DNA of 64,000 bases from BNXB01 sp031548005 (GTDB lineage: Bacteria > Bacteroidota > Bacteroidia > Bacteroidales > Azobacteroidaceae). The notes beneath the pieces are model-generated. The model ran no database searches, was not told the DNA's origin, and was given only the letters and a program-made list of their open reading frames with translations. Position 1 is the first letter of the stretch. Every line of letters starts with the position of its first letter. The translations under genes and the position numbers were made by a program. The stretch spans positions 41,761 through 105,760 of the forward strand of contig JAVBRK010000011.1 of NCBI GenBank assembly GCA_031548005.1. The letters run 5' to 3'. Of the stretch, positions 16,223 through 24,625 are shown piece after piece.

Positions 16223-17600
16223 GATTTTTCAATAATTCAGTCTTAACCGGATCGACCAGTAACTCGATATCGCCTGCTCCGGCCATCAGAACGACCTCAT
16301 ATTTACCATCCGAGATCACATCGATCAGTTGCTTCTTGCTGCACAACCGTTTTTGAGCTGATGTCACCCGGTCAAGGATCATTTGAGAACTGACCCCTGG
16401 AATCGGCTCTTCCCGGGCTGGATAAATGTCGATCAGAATTGTTTCGTCCGACTGGGATAATGCTTCTGCAAATCCCTGGTAGAAATCCTTCGTCCGGGAA
16501 TACAAATGTGGCTGAAAGATGGTAGTCAGCTTTTTACCGGGATAAAGTTCTTTTACCGAGCAGATACTGGCCTCCAATTCTTCCGGATGATGCGCATAAT
16601 CATCTATCAATACGATGCGATCCGTTTTCAAGTGGAAATCGAACCGGCGTTTAGAACCCTGAAACGAAGCCATCCCTGAACGCAATTCTTCTGCTGAAAC
16701 GCCATTCAACCAGGCAATCGCCAGAGCGGCCACTGCATTCTCTACATTGATCCGGACCGGTACACCCAACTGAACATCGTTGACCGAACCCTCCGGTGTC
16801 ATAAAATCAAAAACTAATTCTCCATTTCCAACCCGGACATTCCGGGCATAAAAATCGGAGGTCGTTCTTCCCGAATAACGGTATAACTTCACGCTGCTTT
16901 TCAATGCAGGCTCGATGTCTACGTCCTGATGCATCATCAGCACTCCGTTTTCACGGATCAACGATGTGAAATGAATAAATCCCTCACGGTACGCTTCTTC
17001 TGTTCCATAGATATCCAAATGGTCGGGAGCCACCGAAGTAATGACCGCCATATAAGGATGCAACCAGTGGAACGAGCGGTCGTATTCGTCCGCCTCGATC
17101 ACCGTCAGATCGCTCCGTTCGGATAACAATAGGTTACTATCGTAGTTTTTCAGGATTCCCCCGAGAAAAGCGTTACAATCGACCTGCGACTGTTTCAGCA
17201 GGTGTGCGATCATAGAAGACGTGGTAGTCTTTCCATGTGTTCCGGCTACGCAGATTCCCCGGCTGGTCTTGGTGATCTCCCCCAGAACCTGAGCGCGTTT
17301 CTGTATTTCAAAGCTGTTTTCACGAAAATAAACCAACTCCGAATGATCGGCCGGTACGGCAGGAGTATAAACAACCAGGGTCGTCTCCTTATTTTTATAA
17401 TGACCCGGGATCAAACCGGTATCATCGGTATAGTGAATTTCAGCGCCTTCCTCATTGAGTTGTCTCGTCAGGAAAGACTCCGTGCGGTCGTATCCGCCCA
17501 CCTGTTTACCTTTCGACAGGAAATACCGGATCAGGGCGCTCATTCCGATACCTCCGGCCCCGATAAAATACAGGGATCGTATATCATTTAAATTTTTCAT
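16215..17600 (-). CDS. murC: UDP-N-acetylmuramate--L-alanine ligase
   Basis: Adds the first residue, L-Ala, to UDP-MurNAc in peptidoglycan precursor synthesis. The N-terminal Rossmann domain shows YFIGAGGIGMSALIRYFLSKG. The central ATPase loop is VAGTHGKTTTSSMIAHLL near residue 118, followed by VIEADEYDRSFHWLHP and HLDIYGTEEAY, and the C-terminal domain has RIVLIDDYAHHPEELEASI. All Mur ligase signature residues are present and the 461-residue length is normal. It overlaps murG by 4 bases and ftsQ by 8 bases, indicating tight translational coupling. Confidence 0.97.
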   Translation of the reverse strand: MKNLNDIRSLYFIGAGGIGMSALIRYFLSKGKQVGGYDRTESFLTRQLNEEGAEIHYTDDTGLIPGHYKNKETTLVVYTPAVPADHSELVYFRENSFEIQKRAQVLGEITKTSRGICVAGTHGKTTTSSMIAHLLKQSQVDCNAFLGGILKNYDSNLLLSERSDLTVIEADEYDRSFHWLHPYMAVITSVAPDHLDIYGTEEAYREGFIHFTSLIRENGVLMMHQDVDIEPALKSSVKLYRYSGRTTSDFYARNVRVGNGELVFDFMTPEGSVNDVQLGVPVRINVENAVAALAIAWLNGVSAEELRSGMASFQGSKRRFDFHLKTDRIVLIDDYAHHPEELEASICSVKELYPGKKLTTIFQPHLYSRTKDFYQGFAEALSQSDETILIDIYPAREEPIPGVSSQMILDRVTSAQKRLCSKKQLIDVISDGKYEVVLMAGAGDIELLVDPVKTELLKNHG

Positions 17601-18694
17601 CGACGATCTGTTATTTTTTCAATTTCATCTACAATCCGGCTTGCAGCATCCGGTAGCGCCAACAACCGGATATTTTCACTTAAACTTTTCGTTTCAGCCT
17701 CTTTTTCAAGCAAAGCAAATACCTCCGGAATCAATTCGTTCACAGCCTTATCGTCCCGGATCATCACAGCCGCACCTTTGTTTACCAATGCCAGGGCATT
17801 TTTTGTCTGATGATCTTCTGACACATTGGGAGAGGGAACCAATATCACCGGTTTTCCGACAATACAGAATTCCGATATCGAACCGGCGCCGGCCCTGGAA
17901 ACGATTAAATCGGCAACTGAGTAAGCCAGATCCATCCGTGAAACAAAATCCGTCAGATGAATAGGCAGCGTCTTTCCTTTCACACTCTCGCAGGCGTTTT
18001 CGTAATAAACCTTTCCGGTTTGCCAGATAAACTGGACACCAGTATTATTTCCAATCTGCTCCAGGCTTTGAATCATGCTTTGATTAATCGTTCGCGCTCC
18101 CAGGCTTCCTCCCAATACCAGGATTGTTTTTTTCTCCGGATCGAGTCCGAAATAAGCGTAAGCTTCCCGGCGTTTTTCGTCCGTACATTTCAGGTCCTGA
18201 CGAACCGGATTGCCTGTCAGAACTATTTTTTCTTTTGGGAAGAACTGTTCCATCCCTTCGTAAGCAACGCAAATCCGGGAAGCTTTCCGGGCCAGCAGTT
18301 TATTGGTTACTCCGGCATAGGAATTCTGTTCCTGTACCAAAGTCGGAATTCCCAATTGATTGGCCACCTTAAGCGTCGGTCCGCTGGCATAGCCCCCCAC
18401 TCCGACAACAATACCGGGCTGAAAGTCCTTCACCGTTTTCCGGGCCAAAGACATACTTTTCCATAATTTGAAAAGGACAGGAATATTCTTAAATAAGTTC
18501 TTCCGGTCGAATCCGGCTACCGGGAGTCCGACGATTTTATAGCCTGCGGCAGGAACCCGTTGCATTTCCATCCGGCCTTCCGCCCCGACGAACAGAATTT
18601 CCGCCTCCGGGAACCGTAATCTGATCTCATTTGCAATGGCCAGGGCCGGGAAAATATGCCCGCCTGTACCTCCTCCACTGATAATGACTCTCAT
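17597..18694 (-). CDS. murG: Undecaprenyldiphospho-muramoylpentapeptide N-acetylglucosaminyltransferase
   Basis: GT28 glycosyltransferase that adds GlcNAc to lipid I to make lipid II on the cytoplasmic membrane face. The N-terminal glycine-rich loop ISGGGTGGHIFPALAIANEI and the second loop VVGVGGYASGPTLKVANQLG are present; the C-terminal UDP-GlcNAc site reads LVLGGSLGARTIN, and further on ADLIVSRAGAGSISEFC. ATG 18694 places the GGTGGH loop near the N-terminus as usual and follows the ftsW stop by 1 base; the longer frame would overlap ftsW. Confidence 0.97.
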   Translation of the reverse strand: MRVIISGGGTGGHIFPALAIANEIRLRFPEAEILFVGAEGRMEMQRVPAAGYKIVGLPVAGFDRKNLFKNIPVLFKLWKSMSLARKTVKDFQPGIVVGVGGYASGPTLKVANQLGIPTLVQEQNSYAGVTNKLLARKASRICVAYEGMEQFFPKEKIVLTGNPVRQDLKCTDEKRREAYAYFGLDPEKKTILVLGGSLGARTINQSMIQSLEQIGNNTGVQFIWQTGKVYYENACESVKGKTLPIHLTDFVSRMDLAYSVADLIVSRAGAGSISEFCIVGKPVILVPSPNVSEDHQTKNALALVNKGAAVMIRDDKAVNELIPEVFALLEKEAETKSLSENIRLLALPDAASRIVDEIEKITDRR

Positions 18695-18695
18695 A

Positions 18696-19949
18696 TTAGA
18701 ATTCTCCCGCATTGATATTTTCCTGTTCAAATGCATTTTCATTCATTTCTTGCTTTTCTTCCTCCGATTCAACGGCGATCGCCACCTCCCGCTGAATTCC
18801 TTTCGGATTCTCGAACCGGCTTACACTCAATATAATACCTACATAAATACAAGTGATGAGTGTTGATGTTCCTCCCCGGCTGATCAGGGGCAAAGGCTGC
18901 CCCGTTACCGGAATCAGGCTCACGGCAACAGACATATTGATCAGGGCCTGGACCACAATAACCAATGCTGATCCTATAACCAGATACTTCGGAAATATTT
19001 TTTCACACCGGTTGGCGATAATCCCCGACCGGATAAACAGAATAACGTAGAGCATCAGCACGAACACTCCTCCAATCATTCCCATTTCTTCAATGATGAT
19101 AGCAAAGATAAAGTCAGAGTATGCCTGGGGCAGAAAATCCCGCTCGAGGCTTTTACCGGGCAGTTTACCGAATACACCACCCTGTGCTATGGCTATTTTA
19201 GAATGGCTGACCTGATAATTGTCTGCACTGAATGCTACTTTAGGATCGGTAAAATCCTGATCTTTGTGATTAAAATCCTTGATCCGCTCTTTCCAGGTCA
19301 CCCCCCGCGGGAAGACCTTATTGATGGTATCGGACGGAACAAAAACCAGGAAACTGACAAATAAAACGACTCCGATCATCATAACACCTGTAAGTTGTAA
19401 TATCCGTTTCCAGGGAATCTGACCGATGATCATCATGATATAAACGATCACAAACAACAGAGCCGACGTCGAAAAATTATCCAACAAAATAATGGCGCAG
19501 GTGGGAATAGTCAACCCCAGAATCCAGAAAAACCGGTTGTCTTTCAGGTTATCCGGTTTCGCTTTACTGAGAATAAAAGCAGTACAAACGATCAATGAAA
19601 GTTTTGCCAGCTCCGAAGGCTGGAAGGAAAGTCCGCCGATAGACAACCAGCGGTCGGCTCCATTCACCGAATTTCCCATGACCTTGGTAATGATCAGCAG
19701 CACCCAGGCCACCGGAATCATGACTACCAGAATGGAGAAAAAACGGGGTTTGATGCTATGGGACAGCAATACGACGGCTGTTCCCAACATCAGGAACATC
19801 GTGTGCCGGCCAATCGGCTCCCAGTAGTTACTCCTGTAAGTAAGGGTACTACTTGCGCTGTAAACTTCCACAATCGAGATCAGGCACAGAAACATGAAGA
19901 TCATCCAGATCACCCGGTCTCCCCTGAATATTTTATTTATAAAATCCAT
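18696..19949 (-). CDS. ftsW: Peptidoglycan polymerase / division protein FtsW
   Basis: SEDS-family lipid II polymerase of the divisome. Multi-pass membrane protein with about ten hydrophobic segments; the SEDS signatures are seen as WLSIGGLSFQPSELAKLSLI, DFIFAIIIEEMGMIGG and the C-terminal TGQPLPLISRGGTSTLIT. The C-terminal tail is acidic and cytoplasmic (VESEEEKQEMNENAFEQENI). Length is 417 residues. It lies directly between murD and murG with gaps of 1-2 bases, as expected for the dcw order. Confidence 0.96.
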   Translation of the reverse strand: MDFINKIFRGDRVIWMIFMFLCLISIVEVYSASSTLTYRSNYWEPIGRHTMFLMLGTAVVLLSHSIKPRFFSILVVMIPVAWVLLIITKVMGNSVNGADRWLSIGGLSFQPSELAKLSLIVCTAFILSKAKPDNLKDNRFFWILGLTIPTCAIILLDNFSTSALLFVIVYIMMIIGQIPWKRILQLTGVMMIGVVLFVSFLVFVPSDTINKVFPRGVTWKERIKDFNHKDQDFTDPKVAFSADNYQVSHSKIAIAQGGVFGKLPGKSLERDFLPQAYSDFIFAIIIEEMGMIGGVFVLMLYVILFIRSGIIANRCEKIFPKYLVIGSALVIVVQALINMSVAVSLIPVTGQPLPLISRGGTSTLITCIYVGIILSVSRFENPKGIQREVAIAVESEEEKQEMNENAFEQENINAGEF

Positions 19950-19951
19950 AC

Positions 19952-21286
19952 TTAGAGTTTTCTAACACAATCCTTGAACTGCTTTCCTCTGTCTTCGTAG
20001 TTTTTGAACAGGTCGAAACTGGCACAACAAGGCGACAACAATACTGTATCTCCCTTTTCGGCCAGTTTGTAGGCCCAATCGACAGCCTCCTGCATGGAGC
20101 GGGCTTCTTGAATACATCCAGCTTTACCTTCAAAAAATTGAAGCAGGAGGCGGTTATCGACACCTAAAAAAATCAAGGCGCGGCATTTCTCCCGGACCAG
20201 CGATTCGATCTCTGAATAATCATTCCCTTTATCGGTTCCTCCGAGAATCAATACCACTTTGGTTTTCATGCTCTGCAAAGCATACCAGCAGGAATTGACA
20301 TTGGTTGCCTTCGAGTCGTTGATGTATTCGACTCCTTTTACACGCGCTACTTTCTCTAAGCGATGCTCGACTCCCTTGAAGTTACTGAGCGACTCCCGGA
20401 TCGTCTCGTTCCGGATATCCAAAAGTTTGGATGAAATCGCAGCAGCCAATGAATTATACAAGTTGTGTGTTCCCGTGAGCGCAACCAATTCTTCTTCCAT
20501 GGTAAAATCTCCTTTATTGGTTTTTATAATAATCTGATTATTATCTGTATATCCTGCTAATCCCTCCTGCTTTTTCTCTGAAAAAGGGTAGAGCGTCACC
20601 AGCAGATCACGTTTTTTTACTTCTTCCGAAACAATCGGATCGTCTTTCCAGTAAATAAAAGCATCATCCTTCGTCTGATTCTGGACAATCCGCATTTTGG
20701 AATTGACATAATTCTGCATCTGGTAATCGTAACGGTCCAGGTGGTCGGGTGTAATGTTCAGCAAAACAGCAATATCCGCCCTGAATTCGTACATCCCATC
20801 TAATTGAAAGCTGCTCAGTTCAATAACATAGTAATCATAGTTCTCCTCCGCTACCTGCAAAGCAAAGCTGTTACCTACATTTCCAGCTAAACCGACGTTT
20901 AATCCGGCGCTTTTCAGGATGTGGTAAGTCAACATGGTCGTCGTTGTCTTTCCATTGCTTCCGGTAATACAAACTGTCTTCGCTTTCGTATAACGACCGG
21001 CAAATTCGATTTCTGAAATGACCGGAATATTTTTCTCTTTTATCTTTTTAATTAACGGGAGCTTATCCGGAATACCGGGACTCTTGATAATTTCATCTGC
21101 GTTCAGTATTTTTTCTTCCGTATGAATGCCCGACTCGTATTCGATTCCGTATTTTTCGAGCAACTCCACATAAAGCGGCTTAATGGCGGAAGTATCCGAA
21201 ACAAATACCTCAAATCCCTGTTTTTTCGCTAAAACAGCAGCTCCCGCCCCACTTTCCCCAGCCCCTAATATTACAATTCGCTTCAT
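19952..21286 (-). CDS. murD: UDP-N-acetylmuramoylalanine--D-glutamate ligase
   Basis: Adds D-Glu to UDP-MurNAc-L-Ala. N-terminal Rossmann loop IVILGAGESGAGAAVLAKKQ; ATP loop VCITGSNGKTTTTMLTYHIL near residue 110; LDRYDYQMQNY; C-terminal GVEYINDSKATNVNSCWYAL and VLILGGTDKGNDY. All are standard MurD motifs. Length 444. It starts 6 bases after mraY. Confidence 0.97.
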   Translation of the reverse strand: MKRIVILGAGESGAGAAVLAKKQGFEVFVSDTSAIKPLYVELLEKYGIEYESGIHTEEKILNADEIIKSPGIPDKLPLIKKIKEKNIPVISEIEFAGRYTKAKTVCITGSNGKTTTTMLTYHILKSAGLNVGLAGNVGNSFALQVAEENYDYYVIELSSFQLDGMYEFRADIAVLLNITPDHLDRYDYQMQNYVNSKMRIVQNQTKDDAFIYWKDDPIVSEEVKKRDLLVTLYPFSEKKQEGLAGYTDNNQIIIKTNKGDFTMEEELVALTGTHNLYNSLAAAISSKLLDIRNETIRESLSNFKGVEHRLEKVARVKGVEYINDSKATNVNSCWYALQSMKTKVVLILGGTDKGNDYSEIESLVREKCRALIFLGVDNRLLLQFFEGKAGCIQEARSMQEAVDWAYKLAEKGDTVLLSPCCASFDLFKNYEDRGKQFKDCVRKL

Positions 21287-21292
21287 ATTCTT

Positions 21293-22549
21293 TTATCTCA
21301 TTTTAAGGGTTGCAATCGTCAACACGGCCAATACAATTCCAACCAACCAGAAACGCACGACAATCTTGGATTCCGGAACTGCCCGGAACGGTTTCTGAAT
21401 GATCGCATCGATTCCGGCATTCCCGGGTTTCTGAAAATGGTGATGCAAAGGCGTCATCTTGAATATTCGCTTTCCACTCCCCGTTTTTTTCTTTGTGTAT
21501 TTAAAGTAAGCAACCTGCAGCATGACCGACAGGCTTTCAACAAAAAATATTCCGCACAAGATCGGCAAAAGCAGTTCCTTATGGATGATAATGGCAAAAA
21601 CAGCAATAATTCCACCCAAAGTTAACGAACCCGTGTCTCCCATAAATACCTGGGCAGGATAGGCATTGTACCACAAAAAACCAATCGTCGCCCCAATAAA
21701 GGCGCTGGCAAATACGGTCAATTCTTCACAATGCGGAATGTACATGATATTGAGGTAGGCAGCATATTCGACGTGACTCGAAACATAAGCCAGCACCCCA
21801 AGCGTCGCCCCGATAATTGCAGAGCTACCGGTGGCTAATCCGTCGAGTCCATCCGTCAGGTTGGCGCCATTGGAAACAGCCGTCACAATGAGGATGGTTA
21901 CAAACACAAAGATGATCCAGGTGGCCGCCGTACGATGACTGGGCATAAACGAAGCTAAATCCCGGTAATCGAAATTATTATTTTTAAGAAATGGGATCGT
22001 CGTTTTCGTGGATTTTACGGCCGGACTATGCAATACATCGGTAATGACATCATCTTTCCTGATCTCGACATTTTCCCGGATCATCACATCGGGACTCAAA
22101 TAAAGCGTCAGTCCCACAATCAATCCCAATCCACACTGCCCTACGATCTTCGCTTTTCCGCTCAATCCTTCTTTATTTTTCTTGAACACCTTAATGTAAT
22201 CGTCTACAAAGCCTACAGCTCCCAACCAAACCGTTGTAATCAACATTAATATGATGTAAATATTGTCTAGCCGGGCAAAAAGCAGAATCGGAACCAATAT
22301 GGATATAATGATGATAATCCCTCCCATGGTAGGAGTTCCTTTTTTAGAAAGCTGACCTTCCACCCCGAGATCCCGGACGATTTCCCCGACCTGTCTCAAT
22401 TGCAGCCGGTCGATAATTCTCCGGCCGATAATCGTGGATATGAGTAATGCTGTAAGCACTGCCAGAGCCGAACGGAAGGAAATGTAATGAAACATCCCTG
22501 CCCCGGGAAAATCGAGTTGATCCAAATAATGAAAAAGGTAATACAGCAT
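21293..22549 (-). CDS. mraY: Phospho-N-acetylmuramoyl-pentapeptide transferase
   Basis: Integral membrane enzyme making lipid I by moving phospho-MurNAc-pentapeptide onto undecaprenyl phosphate. About ten membrane segments; conserved motifs KKGTPTMGG, GFVDDYIKVFKKNKEGLSGK (catalytic DD), ANLTDGLDGLATGSS, and the HHHFQKPG-type motif seen as TPLHHHFQKPGN. The length of 418 includes a loop insert (residues about 190-220, DVMIRENVEIRKDDVITDVL) typical of Bacteroidetes MraY. The gene upstream on the same transcript is not murE but the TOPRIM gene, 6 bases away, so mraY expression probably depends on transcription through the inserted pair. Confidence 0.97.
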   Translation of the reverse strand: MLYYLFHYLDQLDFPGAGMFHYISFRSALAVLTALLISTIIGRRIIDRLQLRQVGEIVRDLGVEGQLSKKGTPTMGGIIIIISILVPILLFARLDNIYIILMLITTVWLGAVGFVDDYIKVFKKNKEGLSGKAKIVGQCGLGLIVGLTLYLSPDVMIRENVEIRKDDVITDVLHSPAVKSTKTTIPFLKNNNFDYRDLASFMPSHRTAATWIIFVFVTILIVTAVSNGANLTDGLDGLATGSSAIIGATLGVLAYVSSHVEYAAYLNIMYIPHCEELTVFASAFIGATIGFLWYNAYPAQVFMGDTGSLTLGGIIAVFAIIIHKELLLPILCGIFFVESLSVMLQVAYFKYTKKKTGSGKRIFKMTPLHHHFQKPGNAGIDAIIQKPFRAVPESKIVVRFWLVGIVLAVLTIATLKMR

Positions 22550-22555
22550 ATTAGT

Positions 22556-23221
22556 TTAATGTAAATAATTTAATTGTTTTAATGCTTCATATACGCTCTC
22601 TCTAAATTTTTGATATGAAGATAAGCCTTTCAGGCTTTCCAAAGAAATTGCCTGTCCGATTGGCAAGTATAAATCCGTAATTTTAAGCTCATTTCTTTGC
22701 CTTTTCCTTAACTCCTCCTGTGAAATCCGAATCGCATCTTTTATCGTTTGCTTAGGATCTGTAATGTCTTCAGGCCTTTTATTTATATTTAATTCTTCAT
22801 CATTTTTCTTTGTACCGATCTGTTTTTTCAATAGCACTTTATCAGCAAGCATCCAGGCCTCTGTCATTTGTATTGGTACAATAGGAACAATTACTTTACA
22901 GATATTTTCTTGGGTACTGTTAACCTGAGCTACAGCAGGATTAATTCTATATTGGTAAGTATCAGCATCAGTATCGCTATCTGCATCCGCATGAATACAT
23001 AATACCATGATACCAAAATCATCAACTCCTTTTCGGGAAGCATTAATCACATCATCCATAAAGGTAGACTTTGTCACTTTAATTTTTTGTATGTCTAATA
23101 TCTCAACTTCATTGGGGCATTCATAGCAAATTTCCTCAAAGGTTCGTTTAATAATACTTTCAAGAAATCTTATATCTGTAGGACCCTCTGTGTATAATCC
23201 TATTAGTAATTGAGGTCTCAT
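22556..23221 (-). CDS. TOPRIM-like protein (DUF4276/RloB type), probable defence effector
   Basis: A 221-residue protein that pairs with the overlapping ATPase gene. The opening LLIGLYTEGPTDIRFLESII has the TOPRIM-type EGxTD motif (E12, D16), and a DxD-like acidic cluster follows at IHADADSDTDAD (from D79), so it fits a Mg2+-dependent TOPRIM nuclease fold as in DUF4276, DUF4435 and RloB proteins. The segment PIQMTEAWMLADKVLL is typical of the DUF4276 group. Its start overlaps the ATPase stop by 4 bases (ATGA), a sign of a fixed two-gene module. In comparable systems the TOPRIM partner is the toxic nuclease held by the ATPase; that role is inferred here. Confidence 0.72.
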   Translation of the reverse strand: MRPQLLIGLYTEGPTDIRFLESIIKRTFEEICYECPNEVEILDIQKIKVTKSTFMDDVINASRKGVDDFGIMVLCIHADADSDTDADTYQYRINPAVAQVNSTQENICKVIVPIVPIQMTEAWMLADKVLLKKQIGTKKNDEELNINKRPEDITDPKQTIKDAIRISQEELRKRQRNELKITDLYLPIGQAISLESLKGLSSYQKFRESVYEALKQLNYLH

Positions 23222-24612
23222 TCCGGTTGTTTTTTTGAAGTAAACTCAGTTGAACAAAGATATTTATCCACTTCTGCCAATGTTATTTTTCTTTCTTGTT
23301 CGGAGAAATTAATGTTAATTTGTAAATCTTTGCTTACAGGAACTATCTTTGTTATTTTAACCTTATATTTTCGGTTATTAAAATTGGTCATTAATGTATT
23401 GGTATTTGCCAACCAAATACTAACATGCTTATTATATTGCCATTTTAATATTTCTCCAACTAATACAGGAGAATGAGTGTTAACAATTACTTGCCGGGCA
23501 GAGAATGTTTGATTCGAAAAATCAGTACTTAACTCTTTTAACAAGTCTATCATCGATTTTATTCTGTATGGATGAATTCCATTTTCAGGCTCTTCAAAGC
23601 ACAGAACACTTTTATGTTGATAATCATATAGTAAAATACATAACGCCAGTAATCTTAAAGTCCCTTCAGAAAGAACCCTTGAAGAAAACTCTCTACCATC
23701 TTCTCCTTTTAATTTAATAATAAATTGTTTATTGGGTCTGTCGTCAATGACATCTACAGTAATGAATTCCGGAAGAAAACTGTTTAATTTCCTGGAAATT
23801 TCAATAATATTATATTCATCTTCTTGCTTAATCCTAAATAAAGCAGCAGCTAAATTTTTTCCACTATGAGTTATAAAATCACTTGCATTCGGTTCTTGTC
23901 GTGTTGGTTGACGGAGATCTTCCGGATTAAATTGCAGGAATTTCCAGTTCCTCATCTCCTCTCTTGCAGCAAATATATGTTTAAAGTCTATTGTTGTAAT
24001 TCCACTTAAAACGCTCTGTTTTGCTTCAATAGCGGAATAGATTCTTTTATTTCCTGTCGTCCCATCTTGAGGGACAACAAAAGAAGTATACCCATTGATA
24101 ATCTCAGTTGCAATATATGGAATTCCACGTTTCCCGGTTACGACTTTTGGCCTCCAGTAATTTAGATTTTGTTTGTCAATAATTTTCACCCACTTATCCT
24201 CATTATGTTTTAGATTAACCAGGGATTCATGTACAATAAACAGGTCTTCAAATCCTTTTTCATTGTTGCGACGGGCAATTTTTATTTCATATCTTAATCG
24301 TGTATACTTTAGTTCAGCTTCTCCTCCCCAATTATCTTTTATTTTTCTATCTACCAGCATCTCTACAGCAAAAGAGATTTCTTGAGCCGCAATATCTTCG
24401 TCGTATTTTAAAAACAATTCACTTGCATCTCCTCTTTGTCCGCCAAAGGCAGTTCTCAAGTCAACTTCCGCTAATCGGGACAATAATTGCAGCGCATCAA
24501 ACAGATTACTTTTTCCTGACGCATTTACCCCTGCAATTACTGTAAGTGGAGTAAATTCCATCTCAAAATTTTTGAATGACTTAAAACCGTCAATTTCTAT
24601 ACGTGTAATCAT
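23218..24612 (-). CDS. ABC/OLD-like AAA ATPase, probable defence sensor
   Basis: A 464-residue SMC/OLD-like ATPase (AAA_15/AAA_21). Walker A GVNASGKSN is at residues 28-36 after an ITRIEIDGFKSFKNFEMEF opening. The ABC signature is LSEGTLRLLALCILLY. Walker B is SVLCFEEPENGIHPYRIKS, and the D-loop/H region is RQVIVNTHSPVLVGEIL. No nuclease domain follows the ATPase core, and the enzyme part would be supplied by the downstream TOPRIM gene. The start at 24612 places the FKSF motif at the N-terminus, 13 bases after the murE stop. No -7 element was seen just upstream, so it is probably read from the dcw transcript. Confidence 0.8.
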   Translation of the reverse strand: MITRIEIDGFKSFKNFEMEFTPLTVIAGVNASGKSNLFDALQLLSRLAEVDLRTAFGGQRGDASELFLKYDEDIAAQEISFAVEMLVDRKIKDNWGGEAELKYTRLRYEIKIARRNNEKGFEDLFIVHESLVNLKHNEDKWVKIIDKQNLNYWRPKVVTGKRGIPYIATEIINGYTSFVVPQDGTTGNKRIYSAIEAKQSVLSGITTIDFKHIFAAREEMRNWKFLQFNPEDLRQPTRQEPNASDFITHSGKNLAAALFRIKQEDEYNIIEISRKLNSFLPEFITVDVIDDRPNKQFIIKLKGEDGREFSSRVLSEGTLRLLALCILLYDYQHKSVLCFEEPENGIHPYRIKSMIDLLKELSTDFSNQTFSARQVIVNTHSPVLVGEILKWQYNKHVSIWLANTNTLMTNFNNRKYKVKITKIVPVSKDLQININFSEQERKITLAEVDKYLCSTEFTSKKQPE

Positions 24613-24625
24613 ATTGAAATATTTT

